Positions 7,175 to 15,905 of a stretch of DNA of 64,000 nucleotides are shown here, piece after piece. Location: assembly GCF_050942425.1 (NCBI RefSeq), contig NZ_CP192063.1, positions 7,750,001 through 7,814,000 on the forward strand, in the 5' to 3' direction. The notes below the pieces were generated by a model. It was given only the letters and a program-made list of their open reading frames with translations, was not told where the DNA came from and searched no databases. The DNA comes from Actinoallomurus sp050942425 (lineage in GTDB: Bacteria; Actinomycetota; Actinomycetes; Streptosporangiales; Streptosporangiaceae). Position 1 is the stretch's first letter. Every line of letters begins with the position of its first letter. Made by a program: the position numbers and the translations under genes.

Positions 7175-9790
7175 TCATCTAAGGGTCACGGCGAGCACGG
7201 CGGTGCCGCTCACGGATCCGGCGTCGGCCACGACCTCGGTGCCGCGCGCGGTCTTCCGGACCTGGTACTTCACCGCGTGCCCGTCGAGGGTCACCGACGC
7301 GACCGTCGCACCGCTCGGCAGGACCTGCCCGATCAGCAGGCTCGCCTTGGCGGACCGGCCGGTCACGGTGGTGCGCAGCGACTTGCCGGCGGCCTCGGCG
7401 GCCACGTCGACCGCGCCGGCGCCGACCCGGATGTCGCGCCCGGCGACCCGGGGCTGGCCCGGCGGCACCTGCGGGACGACCTCCAGCCGCGCCCGGCCCA
7501 TGTCCGGGGAGACGCCGAGCTGCTGGTGGACGACCGGCCACAGGTTGCCGTACGCGCCCCACGCCTGCAGGACCATCGAGCGTCCGGTCAGGGGACGGTC
7601 GATGTTCGCCGGGTCGAAGTCGGGGCTCGGCGCGATCTCCGGCATGGCGCCCGGCATCTCCCACAGCGACGGGTCGAGCTGGATCCGGGCGTTGTCGGTG
7701 GTGTACGTCCGCTGCTGGGCCAGGCGGCCGTAGTTGCCCTCGGCGACGGCCATGATCCCGTTGCCGAGCGAGAAGACCTCGCGGTCGCTCTGCACGGACG
7801 AGACGACGCCGTCACAGGACGGTCCCTTGTTCCCGCCGTCGGCCGAGGTCGGGCCGGTGCCCGTGTGGTAGAGCCCGGTCGTGCCGGTGTAGCAGGACTG
7901 CTCGCGCCGGGCCAGCGCCGTCTGGGCGTGCTGGTCGTCGGCGAGCGGACGGGTGACCTGACCGGGACGGACCAGTTCGGCGTCCATCGGGGTCACGCCG
8001 ATCCAGTGCCGCTGGAAGATCTTCGTGTTGTCGTTGGCCGGGTCGTCGGACTTGTCGATGGAGTCGGCGTACTGGGCGGTGTCGCCGCCGTACCACCAGG
8101 CTCCCTCGAACTTCTTCTCCAGCGCATCGGCGTGCCCGCCCGCCCAGGCGGCGGTGGCGCCGTCGCCCTCGGCGGTGGCCAGGTCGGCCAGGTCCCGCAG
8201 ACCACGGATCGTGTACACGGCGTTGTCCAGCTTCTCGACGCCCATGCCGGGACGCTCGACGTTGCCGGAGCCCTCGGGCCAGCCGTCGCCGTCGCTGTCC
8301 AGCTTCTCCACGATGTAGTGCATGTTGCGCTTCGTGAAGTCGTACATCGAGTCGAGGAACGCCCGGTCACCGGTCCAGCGCCACAGCAGCGCGACCGCGC
8401 TGGGGAACTTCGCGGTCTCGTCGGTGTTGCCGGCCTCGCCGTTCGCGCCGAAGTAGACCGAACCGTCCGAGACGACCTCGTGGATCACCTTGCCGCTGCG
8501 GTCGTTGACGATGTCGCTGGTGTCACGGACGGCCCGCAGGTGGTCCTCGATCGAGGAGAACTGCCCGGCCGCCACGGTCGCGTAGGCGGTGTACTCCCCG
8601 TCGGTGCCGAACAGCCACGGGTAGTCCGGCCAGCCGGCGCCGAGCCAGCGGGCCTTGGCGACGGTGCCCTTGGGCGCCGGGAAGTCCTTGCCCTCGTGCG
8701 TGACCCGCAGCTGCAGGTCGCGGGCCTCCTGCACGGAGTCGGCGAGGTTCTGCTTGCTCCACTCGACGCTCTGCTGCAGGAGCCGGTCGCCGGGCAGGTC
8801 GACGACGGTGTTCGCGGCGACCGCGCGCCGTGCGGCGACCTTCCGGGCCAGCAGGCCGGCCGGGTTCTTCAGCGCGGTGCGCAGCGCGCCCTGCGCCTCG
8901 GACATGCCGTGGTCCGAGCCGGCGACCGCGAGCCAGACGGTGGACTTGCCGCCCGCCGGGACGGTGACGTCGTACGAGAGCCGCCCGCCGGTGCCCTTGC
9001 CGAACGCCGTGTCGTCGCAGCGCTTGGGCTGGTCGCCGCTCGCGGGGCAGACGACGGCCGGGTCCTGCGGTCCCCGGTGGTCGGGACCGAGCTGGTGCGC
9101 GACCGGGGTGCGGTCGGCGGAGACCAGCGCGGCGTAGTCGTGCCGGGGCGCGTTCGGGACGTTCGGGGTGCCCTGCTCGCGGAAGACCAGCCCGCCGTTC
9201 TCGTACGCGCCGGTGTCCGGCAGGTTGTTCGCCTGCTGGTCGGGCGTTGTCCAGCCCCACGGGTAGGCGGTCATCAGCTCCGAGTGCGCGTCGACGTCGA
9301 GCCGCACGGTCTTGCGGGACGCGGAGCTGAGGGTGATGCCGATGAGCCCGGCCCGTACGCCGTCGGGCGCGACGTCCGTGCGCTCGGCCTGCACGCCGTC
9401 CGCCGCGCGGTAGGCGATGCGGGTGTAGCCGTGCCCGGCGGTGAACCGCTCGGCCGTGGCCTGCTTACCGAGCCACGCGCCGTCCAGGCCGAACCAGACG
9501 CCGTCGAGCAGTTTCAGCGGCGGGGTCCAGAGCCCGCCCATCTCTCCGTTAATGTGCCAGCCCGCCGCCGGGTAGAGCCCGTCCTCGGTGGACACGGAGT
9601 AGAACCGGTCCCCGACGACGACGGAGCGCCGGTCCGGCAGGCGGGTGGTCTCCGACAGTTCGGCCGGGACGGCCGACGCGCCACCGCTCGTCGCCGCGCG
9701 GACCGGGGCGGTCCGCGCGGCGACGGTCCCGGCGATCAGGACCAGCGCGGCGGCGACAGCGGAGACGGGTCGTAGGACTCGTCTTCTCAT
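7175..9790 (-). CDS. Secreted six-hairpin glycosidase / debranching enzyme-like protein
   Basis: The 871-aa product has a signal peptide (MRRRVLRPVSAVAAALVLIA, cleavage near APVRAAT). N-terminal beta-rich domain residues about 50-330 (FYSVSTEDGLYPAAGWHING, GGLWTPPLKLLDGVWFGLDG) precede an (alpha/alpha)6 barrel: WLFGTDGEYTAYATVA, DSDGDGWPEGSGNVERPGMG, DNAVYTIRGL and QAWGAYGNLWPVVHQQLGV. The layout resembles glycogen-debranching and related six-hairpin glycosidases. Acting outside the cell, it could trim branched alpha-glucans before uptake by the adjacent ABC importer. ATG 9790 follows GAGAGG by nine bases; TTG 9796 is an alternative. Its stop overlaps the ATG at 7178. Confidence 0.8.
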   Translation of the reverse strand: MRRRVLRPVSAVAAALVLIAGTVAARTAPVRAATSGGASAVPAELSETTRLPDRRSVVVGDRFYSVSTEDGLYPAAGWHINGEMGGLWTPPLKLLDGVWFGLDGAWLGKQATAERFTAGHGYTRIAYRAADGVQAERTDVAPDGVRAGLIGITLSSASRKTVRLDVDAHSELMTAYPWGWTTPDQQANNLPDTGAYENGGLVFREQGTPNVPNAPRHDYAALVSADRTPVAHQLGPDHRGPQDPAVVCPASGDQPKRCDDTAFGKGTGGRLSYDVTVPAGGKSTVWLAVAGSDHGMSEAQGALRTALKNPAGLLARKVAARRAVAANTVVDLPGDRLLQQSVEWSKQNLADSVQEARDLQLRVTHEGKDFPAPKGTVAKARWLGAGWPDYPWLFGTDGEYTAYATVAAGQFSSIEDHLRAVRDTSDIVNDRSGKVIHEVVSDGSVYFGANGEAGNTDETAKFPSAVALLWRWTGDRAFLDSMYDFTKRNMHYIVEKLDSDGDGWPEGSGNVERPGMGVEKLDNAVYTIRGLRDLADLATAEGDGATAAWAGGHADALEKKFEGAWWYGGDTAQYADSIDKSDDPANDNTKIFQRHWIGVTPMDAELVRPGQVTRPLADDQHAQTALARREQSCYTGTTGLYHTGTGPTSADGGNKGPSCDGVVSSVQSDREVFSLGNGIMAVAEGNYGRLAQQRTYTTDNARIQLDPSLWEMPGAMPEIAPSPDFDPANIDRPLTGRSMVLQAWGAYGNLWPVVHQQLGVSPDMGRARLEVVPQVPPGQPRVAGRDIRVGAGAVDVAAEAAGKSLRTTVTGRSAKASLLIGQVLPSGATVASVTLDGHAVKYQVRKTARGTEVVADAGSVSGTAVLAVTLR

Positions 9791-9844
9791 CAGCAAACAC
9801 CTCTCGTGGACGACCCCCGAGATGGATAAAACCAGGGCCTTTCT

Positions 9845-9877
9845 CGAAGCCCCGCTGTGCTACGAACGGGGACTTCG
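9845..9877. other. Intercistronic inverted repeat
   Basis: CGAAGCCCCG (9845-9854) and CGGGGACTTCG (9867-9877) form a 10-bp stem with one bulged base and a 12-nt loop on the leftward transcript. The structure lies in the 98-bp gap between the GH13 gene and the secreted debranching gene. It may stabilise or attenuate the mRNA at this junction. There is no following T-run. Confidence 0.45.
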
Positions 9878-9888
9878 CGACAGACCGG

Positions 9889-11523
9889 TCAGTCGGACAC
9901 CGCGAGCCAGGCGGCGGTGTCCGTGGGCAGCAGGCCGCCGTCGAGCGGACCGCTGGCGAGCAGCACCTCGGTGTCGGCCGACAGCTGGTACGGCTCGCCG
10001 GACAGGTTGACGACGCAGGCGAAGCCCGGAGCGCGGGTGAACCGCAGCACACCCTCTGGAGCGTCGTCGTCCCAGGTCAGGCCGCCGTCGCCCAGGGCTG
10101 CGCGCTCGTGCCGGAGCCGCAGCGCGGACCGGTAGAGCTCGAGCATGGAGGCCGGATCGCCGGCCTCCGCCTCGGCGGAGTAGCCCTTCCAGGACTCCGG
10201 CTGCGGAAGCCACGGCGTGCTCCCGTCGGGGCCGAATCCGTACGGCTCACCGTCACCGGACCACGGAATCGGCACCCGGCAGCCGTCACGGCCACGGGAC
10301 GTGTGGCCGGAACGTTCCCAAACCGGGTCCTGCAAGGCCGACTCGGGCAGGTCCTCGACTTCGGGAAGGCCGAGCTCCTCGCCCTGGTAGACGTACGCGC
10401 CGCCGGGCAGGGCCAGCATGAGCAGCGCGGCGGCGCGCGCCCGGCGGGTGCCGAGCTCCAGGTCGACGGGCTCCTCGACGTCGCCCTGGGGACCGCGCCC
10501 GCCGGTGTCGCTCCGGCCGTACCGCGTGACGTGGCGGACCACGTCGTGGTTGGACAGCACCCAGGTGGCCGGCGCGTCCTCCTGGGCCAGGGCGGCCAGG
10601 CTCCCGTCGATGACGGAGCGCAGGTTCGCGGCGTCCCAGGAGGCCCGCAGGTAGTCGAAGTTGAAGGCGGTGTGCAGCTCGTCGGGGCGGACGTACCGTG
10701 CCAGCCGCTCCGGGCTCCCCACCCACGCCTCCGCCACGAACGTGCGGTCGCCGTCGTAACGGTCGGCCACCCGCCGCCAGCCGCGGTAGATCTCGTGGAC
10801 CCCGTCGCGGTCCCAGTGCGGGTGGTCGAGGCGCGTGGTCGGCTCGAGGACGTCCTCTTCCTCGCCGCCGAGGTCCGGCAGGCCGTCCTGCTTGATCAGG
10901 CCGTGCGCGACGTCGATGCGGAAGCCATCGACGCCGCGGTCGAACCAGAACGCCAGCACCCGCTCGAACTCCGCGCGGACCTCGGGGTTCTCCCAGTTCA
11001 GGTCCGGCTGTTCGGGGGCGAACAGGTGGAGGTACCACTCTCCGTCCGGCACCCGGGTCCAGGCCGCGCCGCCGAACGTGCTGCGCCAGTCGTTCGGCGG
11101 CAGCTCGCCGTCGGCCCCGCGACCGGTCCGGAAGACGTACCGGTCGCGCTCGGGGCTGCCCGGGCCGGCCGCGAGCGCGGCCTGGAACCACGTGTGCCGG
11201 TCGGAGGTGTGGTTGGGAACGATATCGATGATCACTTTGAGACCCTGGTCGTGCGCGTCGCCGATCAGGGCGTCCGCGTCGGCCAGGGTCCCGAACATCG
11301 GGTCGATATCGGTGTAGTCCGCCACGTCGTAGCCACCGTCGGCCATCGGCGACGGGTACCACGGCGTGATCCAGACGGCGTCGACGCCAAGGTCGCGCAG
11401 GTACGGCAACCGGGACCGAATGCCGGCGATGTCGCCGATCCCGTCACCGTTCGCGTCGGCGAAGCTGCGAATGTAGATCTGGTAGATGACGGCGCTGCGC
11501 CACCAGGGGGCGTTGACGTACAC
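9889..11523 (-). CDS. GH13 alpha-glucosidase (oligo-1,6-glucosidase/maltase type)
   Basis: The 544-aa product carries the four GH13 motifs: DIVPNH (100-105), GFRIDVAHG with the nucleophile D204, FVAEAW with the acid/base E265, and SNHD (324-327). The start WWRSAVIYQIYIRSFADANG and GDIAGIRSRLPYL are typical of cytoplasmic alpha-glucosidases that cleave maltose, isomaltose or longer oligosaccharides. The C terminus is the usual beta domain. No signal peptide is present. GTG 11523 follows GAAGGGA by four bases. It lies downstream of two sugar permeases, so it would act on the imported sugar. Confidence 0.93.
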   Translation of the reverse strand: MYVNAPWWRSAVIYQIYIRSFADANGDGIGDIAGIRSRLPYLRDLGVDAVWITPWYPSPMADGGYDVADYTDIDPMFGTLADADALIGDAHDQGLKVIIDIVPNHTSDRHTWFQAALAAGPGSPERDRYVFRTGRGADGELPPNDWRSTFGGAAWTRVPDGEWYLHLFAPEQPDLNWENPEVRAEFERVLAFWFDRGVDGFRIDVAHGLIKQDGLPDLGGEEEDVLEPTTRLDHPHWDRDGVHEIYRGWRRVADRYDGDRTFVAEAWVGSPERLARYVRPDELHTAFNFDYLRASWDAANLRSVIDGSLAALAQEDAPATWVLSNHDVVRHVTRYGRSDTGGRGPQGDVEEPVDLELGTRRARAAALLMLALPGGAYVYQGEELGLPEVEDLPESALQDPVWERSGHTSRGRDGCRVPIPWSGDGEPYGFGPDGSTPWLPQPESWKGYSAEAEAGDPASMLELYRSALRLRHERAALGDGGLTWDDDAPEGVLRFTRAPGFACVVNLSGEPYQLSADTEVLLASGPLDGGLLPTDTAAWLAVSD

Positions 11524-11564
11524 GGTTTCCCTTCGGGGGTTAAGGGATGGTTTCCCTTCGGGGG
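11524..11564. repeat. Duplicated leader/SD segment with small hairpin in the 60-bp intercistronic gap
   Basis: GGTTTCCCTTCGGGGG occurs twice (11524-11539 and 11549-11564); read leftward, each copy contains GAAGGGA, and the copy next to the GTG serves as the ribosome site of the GH13 gene. Between them AAGGGA (11542-11547) and TCCCTT (11553-11558) can pair around a 5-nt loop. The second copy has no start codon behind it and may be a leftover of a short tandem duplication. Confidence 0.6.
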
Positions 11565-11583
11565 GTGGGGGGACTGCGTCGCG

Positions 11584-12453
11584 CTACTTCACGCCGCCGG
11601 AGGTGAGACCGGCGATGATGCGGCGCTGGAGGACCAGCACGACGATGACGAGCGGCACGGTGACGAGCACGCCGGCCGCCATCTGCGTGCCGAACGGCTG
11701 GTCGAACCCGTACGCTCCGGTGAACTTGGAGATCGACACGGTGGCCGTCTGCATCTCCTTCTTGTTCACCATGCTCAGTGCGATCATGAACTCGTTCCAC
11801 GCGGCGATGAACGCGATGATCGCGGTGGTGAAGACGCCCGGCGCCGCGAGCGGAACGATGATCTTCCGGAATGCCTGGCCGCGTGTGCAGCCGTCGACCA
11901 TCGCCGCGTATTCCAGCTCGAACGGCATCTGCCGGAAGAACGCGGTGAGGTTCCAGACCGCCAGCGGCAGCGCGAACGACAGGCTCGGCAGGATCATCGC
12001 CTGGTAGGTGTTGATCCACTTGATGTCGGTGAACAGGTGCAGCAGCGGGACGAGCAGGGAGATCGTCGGGAACATCGACGTCGCGACGATGATGCCGAGC
12101 GTGATGTTCTTGAACCGGAAGTCCAGCCGGGCCAGCGCGTACGCGGTGAAGGTGCCGACGACCAGCGTGAGCACCGTCGTCGCGCCCGCGACGACGAGGC
12201 TGTTCAGCAGCGCCCGCCCGAACCCGACGTCGGGCTTGAACACCACCGTGAAGTTCTTGATCGAGAACGGCAGGGGGATCGGCGAGTTGCTGAACTGGTC
12301 CTCGGGCCGCCGGAAGGCCGACACGACCATCCAGTAGAACGGCGCCAGACAGTAGAGCGCCACGACGATCATGCCGAGGTACGAGAGCACCTTCCGCAGG
12401 TTGACGCCCCCGCGTCCGGTGGACCCCGACTTTGTAGTGGAAATGGCGGTCAT
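11584..12453 (-). CDS. ABC sugar transporter permease, MalG type
   Basis: The 289-aa product has about six hydrophobic helices, the first at residues 22-42 (LSYLGMIVVALYCLAPFYWM). The conserved EAA-like loop EYAAMVDGCTRGQAFRKIIV couples permeases to the ATPase. Its length and order fit the carbohydrate uptake family CUT1 (MalG). ATG 12453 overlaps the malF-type stop as ATGA, giving translational coupling. No ATPase gene lies in this operon; in actinomycetes a shared MsiK-type ATPase encoded elsewhere commonly energises such importers. Confidence 0.93.
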   Translation of the reverse strand: MTAISTTKSGSTGRGGVNLRKVLSYLGMIVVALYCLAPFYWMVVSAFRRPEDQFSNSPIPLPFSIKNFTVVFKPDVGFGRALLNSLVVAGATTVLTLVVGTFTAYALARLDFRFKNITLGIIVATSMFPTISLLVPLLHLFTDIKWINTYQAMILPSLSFALPLAVWNLTAFFRQMPFELEYAAMVDGCTRGQAFRKIIVPLAAPGVFTTAIIAFIAAWNEFMIALSMVNKKEMQTATVSISKFTGAYGFDQPFGTQMAAGVLVTVPLVIVVLVLQRRIIAGLTSGGVK

Positions 12454-13460
12454 GCCGTTACCTCCCGGGCGGCACGCGCCCCCTTCTTGGCTCGCTTGGA
12501 CGTCGCGGACTTACGCGACCGCGCCTCGCCGATGATGTCGGCACCGAGCAGCTTCACGAAGGCGTACGCGATGACCACGACGTAAACGAACAGGATCGTG
12601 GCGAACGCTGCCGCCGGGCCGTACCGCAGGTTGTTCGCCTCGTCGTAGGCGAGCATGGACAGGGTGTTCACCGAGTCCTTGTGCGCGCCGATCAGGACGA
12701 ACGGCAGGTCGAACATCCGCAGCACGTCGAGCAGCCGGAACAGCACGGCGACGAGCAGGACCGGCTTGATCAGCGGCAGGGTGATCTTACGGAACGTGTG
12801 CCACGCGCTCGCCCCGTCGACCTTGGCGGCCTCGTAGACCTCGGCGGGGATCAGCTGGAGGCCGGCGAGGGCGAGCAGGCCGACGAACGGCGCGGTCTTC
12901 CACGTGTCGGCGATGATGACGGCGACCTTCGCGTGGAAGCCCTCGGTGGTCCACAGGACCTGGTGGCCGATGATCGCGTTGGCCACGCCGTCGGCCTGGA
13001 ACACCCAGCGCCACAGCAGCGCGGACACGGCGGTCGGGATCGCCCAGGGCACGAGGATGCTCGCCCGGACGAAGGCCCGGCCGCGGAACGCCCGGTGCAT
13101 GATCAGCGCCATCGCGATGCCGAGCACGACCTCGATGATCACGCTGGTGACGGTGAAGAACGTGGTGTTCCAGAACGCGTTCCAGAAGGCGTCGGACTTC
13201 ACGCCGGTGAAGATGTCGGTGTAGTTCTTGAGGCCGACGAACTTGTCGCCGCTGACGACGAAGCCGCTGGCGTCGAGGCCCTGGTTCTTCTGGTAGAGCG
13301 ACTCGCGAAGCGCCTCGACGATGGGGTAGCCGACGACCAGGGCGAGAACCAGGAAGGTCGGCGAAAGCAGCACGGCGGCCAGGCGACCCGAGCCCTGGAC
13401 ATCGCGCTTGTTCTGCTTTACCGGCGCCGCGGCTGCCGGTTCGGCGGTAGTAGTGGTCAT
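12450..13460 (-). CDS. ABC sugar transporter permease, MalF type
   Basis: The 336-aa product has an N-terminal helix (AAVLLSPTFLVLALVVGYPI) followed by further helices and the EAA loop EVYEAAKVDGASAWHTFRKI. A periplasmic-type loop lies at residues 65-95. The C terminus is a basic tail (ARSRKSATSKRAKKGARAAR). ATG 13460 follows GAGGAGGG. It pairs with the MalG-type permease through a 4-bp overlap and lies after the binding-protein gene, separated by a strong hairpin. Confidence 0.93.
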   Translation of the reverse strand: MTTTTAEPAAAAPVKQNKRDVQGSGRLAAVLLSPTFLVLALVVGYPIVEALRESLYQKNQGLDASGFVVSGDKFVGLKNYTDIFTGVKSDAFWNAFWNTTFFTVTSVIIEVVLGIAMALIMHRAFRGRAFVRASILVPWAIPTAVSALLWRWVFQADGVANAIIGHQVLWTTEGFHAKVAVIIADTWKTAPFVGLLALAGLQLIPAEVYEAAKVDGASAWHTFRKITLPLIKPVLLVAVLFRLLDVLRMFDLPFVLIGAHKDSVNTLSMLAYDEANNLRYGPAAAFATILFVYVVVIAYAFVKLLGADIIGEARSRKSATSKRAKKGARAAREVTA

Positions 13461-13476
13461 GGAGCCCTCCTCGGGG

Positions 13477-13509
13477 CCCGTGGCGGGACGGCGGGCGTCC
13501 CGCCACGGG
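13477..13509. other. 14-bp perfect hairpin between binding-protein and permease genes
   Basis: CCCGTGGCGGGACG (13477-13490) and CGTCCCGCCACGGG (13496-13509) are perfect inverted repeats around a GCGGG loop. The gap is only 55 bp. Such structures between malE- and malF-type genes are known in other bacteria to protect or retain the upstream part of the mRNA, so that the binding protein is made in excess; that role is inferred here. Confidence 0.6.
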
Positions 13510-13515
13510 GCACGG

Positions 13516-14799
13516 CTATGGCGTGACGAGCTGTCCGAGCTTGGTCTGCAGGTCGGCCAGTGCCTGGTCGGTGGTCGACTTGCCGGTGAGGGCCGAGTAG
13601 GCGGCCTCCTGGATCGCGGCGGTCACGTCGTTGTACCGCACGGCCTGCGGCCGCGGCTTGGCGTTCTGGAGGGACGCCTTGAGCGTCTGCAGGTAGGGGA
13701 ACTTCTTCTGCAGCTCCGGGTCGTCGTACAGCGACGCCAGCGTCGGGGCCTCGGAGGACGCGATGAGGTTGGCGCGCTCGGTCTGCTCGCTGGTGAGGTA
13801 CTTGATGAAGTCCAGCGCGGTGGCCTTGTTCGGGGCGAACTCGGAGATCGCCAGGTTGTGGCCGCCGAGGGTCGGCGAGCCGGGGCCGCTCAGGCCCGGC
13901 AGCGGGGCGACGGCGAACTTGCCGACGACCTTGGAGTCACCCTTCTTGTTGGACAGGGCGTACTGGTACGGCCAGTTGCGGAGGAAGACCAGGTTGCCCT
14001 TCTCGAACGCGCGGCGGGACTCCTCCTCCTTGTAGCTGATGGCCTCCTTGGGGATCATCCCGCTCTTGAAGCCCTGGACGAGGAAGTTCAGGCCCTGCTT
14101 GGCCTGCGGGGTGTTGACGTTCGGCTTGCCGTCCTCGCCGACGACCACGCCACCGGCGCTGTTGACGGCCTCGGAGAAGTTGACCGTCAGGCCCTCGTAC
14201 TTCTCGAACTGGCCGGCGTAGCAGTTGTTGCCCTTGAGCTTGGCGCAGTCCTGCTGCATCTCCGCCCAGGTCTTCGGCGGCGCCGTGATGCCCGCCTTGT
14301 CCAGCAGGTCCTTGCGGTAGTACAGCAGACCGGAGTCGGTCTTCCAGGGGGCGGCGTACAGGTTGTTCCGGTACTCGGCGGTCTTGGTCGCCGACGGGAG
14401 GAACTTCGTCAGGTCGAACTGCGTCTTCGGCAGCTGCGTGACCCACCGGTTGGCCGCGAACTCCGCCGTCCACACGACGTCCAGGTTCAGGACGCTGTAC
14501 GCGTTGGACTTGGTCTGGGCGTTCTGCACCATCTGCTGCCGCTGCGCGTCCGCGTCCTCGGGCAGCTCGACGATCCGGGCCTGCTCCTTCGGGTGCTGCT
14601 GGTTCCAGGCGTTGACCAGGTTCTGCAGGTTGCCCGACGTGTCCTTACCGGTCGCCAGCGTGATCGGCCCGCGGCCGCTCAGCGCACCGGCGTTCTTGGA
14701 GCCCTTGTCGTCGCTCTTGCTACCGCCACACCCTGCGGCCATCACCGCGACGCTCGTCGCGACGACGGTCCAGCGGGCCATCTTCGATATGGATGCCAC
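13516..14799 (-). CDS. ABC transporter sugar-binding lipoprotein, MalE type
   Basis: The 427-aa product starts VASISKMARWTVVATSVAVM and has a lipobox MAAGC at residues 20-24, so it is an extracytoplasmic lipoprotein. Family 1 solute-binding features follow: RIVELPEDADAQRQQMV, VLNLDVVWTAEFAANRWVTQ and PLPGLSGPGSPTLGGHNLAI. GTG 14799 is chosen because GGAG lies five bases upstream; an ATG at 14826 in frame has no SD. The neighbouring GH13 and debranching enzymes suggest maltodextrin or a related alpha-glucan as ligand. Its first 80 bp overlap the 3' end of lacI in another frame. Confidence 0.92.
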   Translation of the reverse strand: MASISKMARWTVVATSVAVMAAGCGGSKSDDKGSKNAGALSGRGPITLATGKDTSGNLQNLVNAWNQQHPKEQARIVELPEDADAQRQQMVQNAQTKSNAYSVLNLDVVWTAEFAANRWVTQLPKTQFDLTKFLPSATKTAEYRNNLYAAPWKTDSGLLYYRKDLLDKAGITAPPKTWAEMQQDCAKLKGNNCYAGQFEKYEGLTVNFSEAVNSAGGVVVGEDGKPNVNTPQAKQGLNFLVQGFKSGMIPKEAISYKEEESRRAFEKGNLVFLRNWPYQYALSNKKGDSKVVGKFAVAPLPGLSGPGSPTLGGHNLAISEFAPNKATALDFIKYLTSEQTERANLIASSEAPTLASLYDDPELQKKFPYLQTLKASLQNAKPRPQAVRYNDVTAAIQEAAYSALTGKSTTDQALADLQTKLGQLVTP

Positions 14800-15862
14800 C
14801 TTTACTCCATCCTCGGGGTTGTTCACTACAGGGGTCGGATGTCGGTCTTCGTAACTCCCGTGCCACGAGTTCTGGACGCAACATCACCCCCTCGGGCGGG
14901 GAATCACTGCCCTGGACCCGTGCCTTGAGCAGGCCGACGACGCGGTGCGCGACCTCGTCGAGCGGCTGCCGGATGCTCGACATCCGGGGTGAGATCAAGG
15001 TCGCGGCCGGTGAGTCGTCGAAGCCCACGACCTCGACCCGCGGGCGGCCGTCCGCGTCCAGGCCTCCGGCGAGCCTGGCCCCGACCGCGTGGGTGTCGCT
15101 GCCGCACACGAAGGCGGTCGGCGGCGTGGGCGACCGCATGAGCCGCTCGGCCGCCTCGGCCGCGACGGCGACGCCCTCGGCGCACACGCCGATCAGGCCG
15201 TCGACCGGCAGGCCGTGCCGTTCCATGGCCCGCAGCCAGCCCTTCCGCCGCTCGTCGCCGAACCCGGTGCCCTCCGGCCAGCCGAGATAGGCGATCCGCT
15301 GGTGCCTGCGCACGACGAGATGGTCGACGGCCTGCTCGATGCCGTACGCCCCGTCGACGTCCACCCAGGTGTACGGCCCGTTCTCCTGTCCCCAGGGCCG
15401 GCCGAAGCAGACGAAGGGGATGCGGCGCTCGGCGAACCACGGCAGCCGCCGGTCCTTGGCCGACACGTCCGCCAGCACGAAGCCGTCGACCGTGCCGGTG
15501 CGAATCAGGTCCTCGTACACGGCGAGTTCCTCGTCCACGGCCGTCGGGGCGAACAGCAGGAGGTGGTAGCCGGCCGCCCCGGCCGCCGACGTGAGGGCGT
15601 AGAGGAAGCGGTCCAGGAAGTTGCTCACGCCGATCGGCGCGGCGATCTTCAGTCCGATGCACCGGCTGGCGCGCTCGCGCAGGTTCTGCGCGGCGCGGTT
15701 CGGACGGTAGCCGAGCAGCTCGATGGCCTGCCGCACGCGCTCGGCCGTCTCGGGCGCCACCCGCGCGGGAGCGTTGAGCACGTTCGATACGGTCTGGCGC
15801 GAGACACCGGCGGCCGCGGCGACATCGGAGATCGTGACTCCGTTCGCGTTTCGGCCGCTCAT
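14720..15862 (-). CDS. LacI-family transcriptional regulator of the alpha-glucan operon
   Basis: The 380-aa product has the LacI helix-turn-helix at its N terminus (VTISDVAAAAGVSRQTVSNV) with the hinge LGYRPNRAAQNLRERAS. A periplasmic-binding-like effector domain follows (GFVLADVSAKDRRL, VEVVGFDDSPAATLISPRMS). It is the first gene of the leftward operon and should repress it until an oligosaccharide binds. A palindrome at 15906-15929 upstream suggests autoregulation. The usual C terminus falls at LVARELRRPTSDP; about 35 further arginine-rich residues run into the start of the binding-protein gene, which is unusual. Confidence 0.92.
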   Translation of the reverse strand: MSGRNANGVTISDVAAAAGVSRQTVSNVLNAPARVAPETAERVRQAIELLGYRPNRAAQNLRERASRCIGLKIAAPIGVSNFLDRFLYALTSAAGAAGYHLLLFAPTAVDEELAVYEDLIRTGTVDGFVLADVSAKDRRLPWFAERRIPFVCFGRPWGQENGPYTWVDVDGAYGIEQAVDHLVVRRHQRIAYLGWPEGTGFGDERRKGWLRAMERHGLPVDGLIGVCAEGVAVAAEAAERLMRSPTPPTAFVCGSDTHAVGARLAGGLDADGRPRVEVVGFDDSPAATLISPRMSSIRQPLDEVAHRVVGLLKARVQGSDSPPEGVMLRPELVARELRRPTSDPCSEQPRGWSKGGIHIEDGPLDRRRDERRGDGRRVWR

Positions 15863-15883
15863 GCCTCTCCCTTGCGTCGGATT

Positions 15884-15895
15884 CGGAAGTTTCCG
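15884..15895. promoter_or_regulatory. Short palindrome upstream of lacI
   Basis: CGGAAGTTTCCG has perfect CGGAA/TTCCG arms around a 2-bp centre and lies 22 bp upstream of the lacI start. Spacing to the larger palindrome at 15906 suggests a possible second binding site for the same regulator. Weak support because arms are only five bases. Confidence 0.3.
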
Positions 15896-15905
15896 TCACA
15901 ACCGT

